62,006 bases of DNA from NCBI RefSeq assembly GCF_003569785.1, contig NZ_KZ984007.1, forward strand, positions 1 to 62,006. The letters run 5' to 3'. A program made the translations under genes and the position numbers. Under the pieces are notes generated by a model. It did not search any database. It worked only from the letters and a program-made list of their open reading frames with translations, and had not been told where the DNA came from. This DNA is from Leucobacter sp. wl10. GTDB lineage: Bacteria; Actinomycetota; Actinomycetes; Actinomycetales; Microbacteriaceae. Shown here one piece after another: positions 58,614 through 62,006 of this stretch; within the stretch, counting starts at the first letter, position 1; each line of letters starts with the position of its first letter.

Positions 58614-59065
58614 CCGCGCAAGCACCCGATCCCGGGCGCTCCCCGCAGCCCAGGCTCACGCTTCGCTCGGGCGAGAACGGCGACGCCGTGACCGACACCG
58701 TGTGGGCGCAGGTGGGGGGCACGGAGACCTTCGAACGCATCGTGCGGGCGTTCTACCGCGGGGTGCGCGAGGATCCGGTGCTCGCCCCCATGTATCCCGA
58801 CGCCGACTGGGAGGGCGCCATCTGGCGGCTGCGCGCCTTCCTCGAGCAGTACTGGGGCGGCCCGACCGCCTACTCGGAGCAGCGGGGGCACCCGAGGCTG
58901 CGCATGCGGCACGCCCCCTTCCCCGTCACCCCCGAGGCGAAGGAGCGCTGGCTCGCGCACATGCACGCCGCGCTCGACGAGGCGGCGCTGCCGCCGATGC
59001 ACGACGCGGCGTTGCGGGAGTACGTCGAGCGGGCGGCGCTCGCGATGGTCAACCGCTTCGATTAA
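58610..59065 (+). CDS. glbO: Group II truncated haemoglobin
   Basis: A 151-residue globin of the TrHbO type. GGTETFERIVRAFYRGVREDPVLAPMYPD forms the A-E helices, with Tyr at B10, and YWGGPTAYSEQRGHPRLRMRHAPFPVT holds the proximal His (in MRHAPF). The Trp at G8 (ERWLAHM) is the group II mark. The N-terminal 25 residues are extra. GTG 58610 overlaps the mscS stop by four bases. Likely oxygen or NO chemistry. Confidence 0.88.
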   Translation: MTAQAPDPGRSPQPRLTLRSGENGDAVTDTVWAQVGGTETFERIVRAFYRGVREDPVLAPMYPDADWEGAIWRLRAFLEQYWGGPTAYSEQRGHPRLRMRHAPFPVTPEAKERWLAHMHAALDEAALPPMHDAALREYVERAALAMVNRFD

Positions 59066-59343
59066 CTGCTCAGCTGCCGGGGGCCCGAGAAGAGCAGCGC
59101 GCGGCCGAGCGCGATCACGAAGCCGCCGCCGGTCGCGCCGAGCGCGGCCATGCGCTTCGGCGAGCTGCCGAAGCAGGCGCGCTCAGCGCTCGCGGCCAGC
59201 ACCCAGACCGAGTCGCAGATCGCCGCCAGCACCACGAAGGCCAGGCCGAGCTGGAGCATCTGCAGCGTCTGCCGCCGCCAGGTCAGGCGCACCCGGCGCA
59301 GGTCGTGCAGCGCAGTGCGGTGGCGGTGCCGGATCGCCTGCAC
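59062..59343 (-). pseudogene. C-terminal remnant of a LysE-family exporter
   Basis: A 93-residue frame resembles only the last third of LysE/RhtB translocators (LGLAFVVLAAICDSVWVL, then RMAALGATGGGFVIALGRAL). The N-terminal helices are absent and there is no room before the MFS gene end. It overlaps the globin stop by four bases on the other strand. Probably the relic of a deletion. Confidence 0.6.
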
Positions 59344-59370
59344 GCCGAGGGAGAGTTCTGGCGAGCGCGG

Positions 59371-60636
59371 CTACCGCTCCCTCGTCTCCCCGCGAGGCGC
59401 CAGCAGCCAGACGCCGACGGCCGCGGCTCCCACGGCGAGCACCGCGCCCGAGACGAGCACCGCGGACTGGATGCCGAAGAGCGAACCGAGGAGGCCGGCG
59501 GTCACACCGCCGAACGTCATCGATCCCGAACCGAACATCGTGTAGGCCCCGATCATGCGACCGCGCTCCGCGTCGGGCGCCTGCAGCTGCACGATACTCA
59601 TCTCGGTCGACTCCGACGTGATCTTCGCCACGCCGCCGATGGCGAGCGCGATCACCGCTACGACGAGGCTCCCGCTGCTCGCGAACACGACGGTCGCGAC
59701 GCCGAGCAGGATCGCGCTGCCCACGGCTATCGGGGCCGTGGGAGGCACCTTCCGCGTCGCCTCGAGCAGGAACCCGCCGACCACTCCCCCCGCCCCGTTC
59801 GCGAAGAGCAGGATCCCGTAGGCCGTCCCCTCAGCGTCCCCGCCGAGGATCTCCGCGAGCTCCGGCATCGCGTTCTGCAGCAGCTGGCCGAGCGTCATCC
59901 CCGCGAGAGCTGTGAGCAGCAGCATCCCGAGGATCTGCCTGTGCCGCCGCACCGTGCCGAATACCGAGAACGCCGCGAAGAAGGACACGCGCTGCTCCGC
60001 CGGACGCGCGGCGGGATCCCCGCGCGTCCCGCGCCCGTGCCCGGTGAAGCGGGTGCGGAAGAGGAAGATCGTGAGCGGCAGGTAGAAGAGCACGTTGACG
60101 AACATGCCGTAGGCGGGGCCGATCCCGATCAGCAGCGCCGACCCGACGACGGGCCCCGCGATGAACGCGAGGCTGCGGAAGGTCGCGTTGATGCGCACCG
60201 CGCTCGGGAGCTGCCTCGGGCCGACGAAGTCGTAGAGCATCAGCTGCTCGGCCGGCATCCACAGGCAGCCGGCGATGCCGTGCAGCACGAGGAGCACATA
60301 GGCGTGCCAGAGCTCCAGCGTTCCGGTGAGGAACAGCACGCCCCAGCAGATCGAGACGAGCATGAAGAGCCCCTGCGCGACCTGGATGATGCGTCTGCAG
60401 TCGAAGCGCTGGGCGAGGGCGCCGGCGTACACCGAGAAGAGCAGGAACGGCAGCCAGTGGCTGACGATCTGGAAGCCGACGAGCCAGGGCGACTGGAAGG
60501 TCTGCCACAGCACCCAGTAGCCGAGCACGTGCTCGACGTTGTCGGCCATCATCGATAGCGCGCCGCCGACGATGTAGGTGCCCGAGCTCCGGTTTCTGAG
60601 CGTTGCGAAGCGGCGCGGGCCATCGGGTTGCTGCAC
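59371..60636 (-). CDS. MFS-family transporter
   Basis: A 421-residue protein with twelve predicted helices, of the enterobactin-exporter-like MFS_3 group: RNRSSGTYIVGGALSMMADNVEHVLGYWVL at the start, LPFLLFSVYAGALAQRFDCRRII (motif A region), and a central charged loop (about 190-220). Drug or siderophore-like efflux is a guess from the family; substrate unknown. Confidence 0.85.
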   Translation of the reverse strand: MQQPDGPRRFATLRNRSSGTYIVGGALSMMADNVEHVLGYWVLWQTFQSPWLVGFQIVSHWLPFLLFSVYAGALAQRFDCRRIIQVAQGLFMLVSICWGVLFLTGTLELWHAYVLLVLHGIAGCLWMPAEQLMLYDFVGPRQLPSAVRINATFRSLAFIAGPVVGSALLIGIGPAYGMFVNVLFYLPLTIFLFRTRFTGHGRGTRGDPAARPAEQRVSFFAAFSVFGTVRRHRQILGMLLLTALAGMTLGQLLQNAMPELAEILGGDAEGTAYGILLFANGAGGVVGGFLLEATRKVPPTAPIAVGSAILLGVATVVFASSGSLVVAVIALAIGGVAKITSESTEMSIVQLQAPDAERGRMIGAYTMFGSGSMTFGGVTAGLLGSLFGIQSAVLVSGAVLAVGAAAVGVWLLAPRGETRER

Positions 60637-60706
60637 CGTCTCAGGCTAGCGGCATTCCCGCGACCGAGGGCGTGACCGAAGATTGAGGAGCGTGGTCGCT
60701 CGCGGT

Positions 60707-62006
60707 TCAGGCGACGAGCCTGAACCGCTGCCGGGGCGGCCCGGTGTTCGCCCAGGCGTAGCGGAGTTCGATGCGTGGCGGCATCGGGGTCGCCCCTCCG
60801 CCGGGGTCGTGGAGTACGAACTCTCCGGCTTGCCCCGCTCCGGCCCGCCCATCTCCAGCCCGCCCATCGCCAGCCCGGCCATCGCCGGCACCCTCGATGC
60901 CGGCGCCTCCGTCTCCGGTGCTCCCGGATCCTGTGCTCCCGGATCCTGTGCTCCCGTCATCGACGATGTTGCTGGTGTTGCGGGCGATGCGCCAGCCGCT
61001 GCTGTGGAGTTGCATGTGGTGGAATCGGCACAGCAGCACGCCCCGGTCGACGTCGGTACGGCCTTGGTCCGCGTGCCAGTGATCGATGTGATGCGCCTCG
61101 CAATACGCGGGCGGACGGTCGCAGCCCGGCCACCGGCAGCCGCCGTCCCGGACCGCGAGCGCGATCCGCTGCTTCGCAGTGTAGAGCCTCTGCTCACGCC
61201 CGACATCCAAAGGTCTGCCGGTCCGATCTACCGTGACCGGCACCACGCCTCCGGCGCAGGCCTGCTGCTCCGAGACGCCCGCCGGCACCAGGGCGGGATC
61301 GTCCTCGAAGAACCCTGCGCCCGGCGCGCCGTCGCTGTCAATGACCCGCACGAGGCGCACTCCGGCCTGCCGGGTCCCGTACACCTGCTCCGGGACGGCC
61401 AGGGCACCGGCCCGAACGAGGTCCATGATGAGGTCGTGGGCGAGCTGCGCGTTCGTGCGCGAATCCTCCAGAAGCGTCTTCGCGCGCTCCCGCTCGGCCG
61501 GGTCCACGAAGCGCGGCCCGCCACGCCGCGGACGCAACGCGGAATCGATGATCGACCGCAACCACGCCGCCGAAACATCATCGCTCACCAGCTCGGCATG
61601 GTGCAGCCCCTCCCCATCGGTCCACATCCGGAAGGACCGCCGCTCGTACCGCGCGAGATAGCGCGCCTCGGCACCCGCCGGGTCGAGCCGATCCCGAACC
61701 GCACGCGCCGCCCTCGCGAGATCCTCGACCGTGCGATGCCCCGCCTCGGCGACCAACTCCGCCGCCGCCAACGACCACGCCGCGACACACCTCGCGGACT
61801 CCTCCGCGCAGGAGCTATCAGGCGGCTGTCCGAGCCCGCGCCTGATCGCGTCGTGCTGTGCGGCCGAGATCCCGCCGCTCAGCAACGCCCGCCTCAGCGG
61901 GGCGTGCCAGGGCTCCGGTTCGCCGGGCACGGTATCGCGCTCGCCCGCACCAACAGCGCGCACAACAGGCTCGGCCTCAGCGCCGTCGTAGAGCGTCTCG
62001 CCGACC
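60707..62006 (-). CDS. DUF222/13E12-type HNH endonuclease (partial, runs off the window)
   Basis: The visible 433 codons contain the DUF222 helical region and a C-terminal HNH domain: CRWPGCDRPPAYCEAHHIDHW, then GRTDVDRGVLLCRFHHMQLH, with the Cys pairs and catalytic His. The frame is open to the right edge, so the N-terminus is missing. A disordered Gly/Asp/Ala/Arg repeat tail is inserted after the HNH motif (GDGRAGDGRAG type). These multi-copy genes are typical of Microbacteriaceae and are often mobile. Confidence 0.85.
   Translation of the reverse strand, partial: VGETLYDGAEAEPVVRAVGAGERDTVPGEPEPWHAPLRRALLSGGISAAQHDAIRRGLGQPPDSSCAEESARCVAAWSLAAAELVAEAGHRTVEDLARAARAVRDRLDPAGAEARYLARYERRSFRMWTDGEGLHHAELVSDDVSAAWLRSIIDSALRPRRGGPRFVDPAERERAKTLLEDSRTNAQLAHDLIMDLVRAGALAVPEQVYGTRQAGVRLVRVIDSDGAPGAGFFEDDPALVPAGVSEQQACAGGVVPVTVDRTGRPLDVGREQRLYTAKQRIALAVRDGGCRWPGCDRPPAYCEAHHIDHWHADQGRTDVDRGVLLCRFHHMQLHSSGWRIARNTSNIVDDGSTGSGSTGSGSTGDGGAGIEGAGDGRAGDGRAGDGRAGAGQAGEFVLHDPGGGATPMPPRIELRYAWANTGPPRQRFRLVA
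60841..60958. repeat. Tandem repeats coding the HNH protein tail
   Basis: Two in-frame repeat types lie side by side. A 15-base unit (about three copies at 60846-60887) encodes GDGRA-type residues, and another 15-base unit (CGGATCCTGTGCTCC, two or three copies at 60924-60955) encodes GSTGS-type residues. Both keep the reading frame, so slippage would change the tail length without breaking the protein. Confidence 0.7.

Noticed and set aside
55568..59065. Plus-strand open frame of about 1165 codons running through pepN and mscS
   Set aside because: Only its last 151 codons (from GTG 58610) are real, encoding the truncated haemoglobin; the rest is out of frame with pepN and mscS.

Overview
The window looks like a chromosomal segment of a high-GC Gram-positive actinobacterium, most probably a member of the Microbacteriaceae (a Leucobacter-like genome is my best guess from the gene order, not a proven assignment). 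The lineage markers are the actinobacterial cytochrome bcc-aa3 branch (ctaE-qcrCAB and ctaCDF), mycothiol biosynthesis (mshC), RbpA, a PafBC pair beside tatC and a HelY-type helicase, a DUF3043 gene, nrdR and 13E12-type DUF222-HNH genes. No tRNA, rRNA or CRISPR array was seen, although no covariance search was possible.

Left region (1 to about 10.61 kb): the right end of an integrated element. It carries a MacA/MacB-like adaptor and ABC exporter, an ECF-type sigma factor with its probable partner, and two TetR regulators. One of these looks like a gamma-butyrolactone receptor and overlaps an AvrD-family gene. Then come gene debris, a decayed tyrosine recombinase and an intact large serine recombinase. 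The element ends inside a TrmH/SpoU-type rRNA/tRNA methyltransferase gene, whose 3' part lies just right of the junction; the 5' part must lie left of this window.

10.6-17 kb: PAP2 phosphatase, GNAT, a frameshifted TetR pseudogene, a RibD/DHFR-like reductase, trpF, an M23 peptidase with a possible MtrA box, and trpD. 17-25.8 kb: the respiratory cluster. ctaE-qcrCAB (+) converges on ctaF-ctaD-ctaC (-), with a two-gene GNAT/TetR insert between them and erpA behind. 25.9-31.6 kb: DUF3043, then a tightly packed leftward operon of a class methyltransferase, hisD, nrdR and pyrD, with an NAD(P)-binding protein nearby.

31.7-39.5 kb: glutamate synthase gltBD, with a striking GlnR-like palindrome upstream, then an SDR and rbpA. 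39.5-47.4 kb: a leftward block of a HAD-TrmI fusion, an FKBP-like lipoprotein, pafB, pafC, tatC and a HelY-like helicase. 47.5-54.9 kb: a PAC2 protein facing mshC-uppP, an M20 peptidase, two small membrane proteins, a Fpg/Nei glycosylase, rpiB and a DsbA/Rv2466c-like oxidoreductase. 55-59 kb: pepN, mscS and a truncated haemoglobin, packed with no gaps. 59-62 kb: a LysE remnant, an MFS exporter and a DUF222-HNH gene running off the right edge.

The most interesting part is the accessory element. It pairs an AvrD-like enzyme (syringolide type) with a gamma-butyrolactone-receptor-like regulator, a possible diffusible-signal module, beside an exporter and an ECF sigma system.
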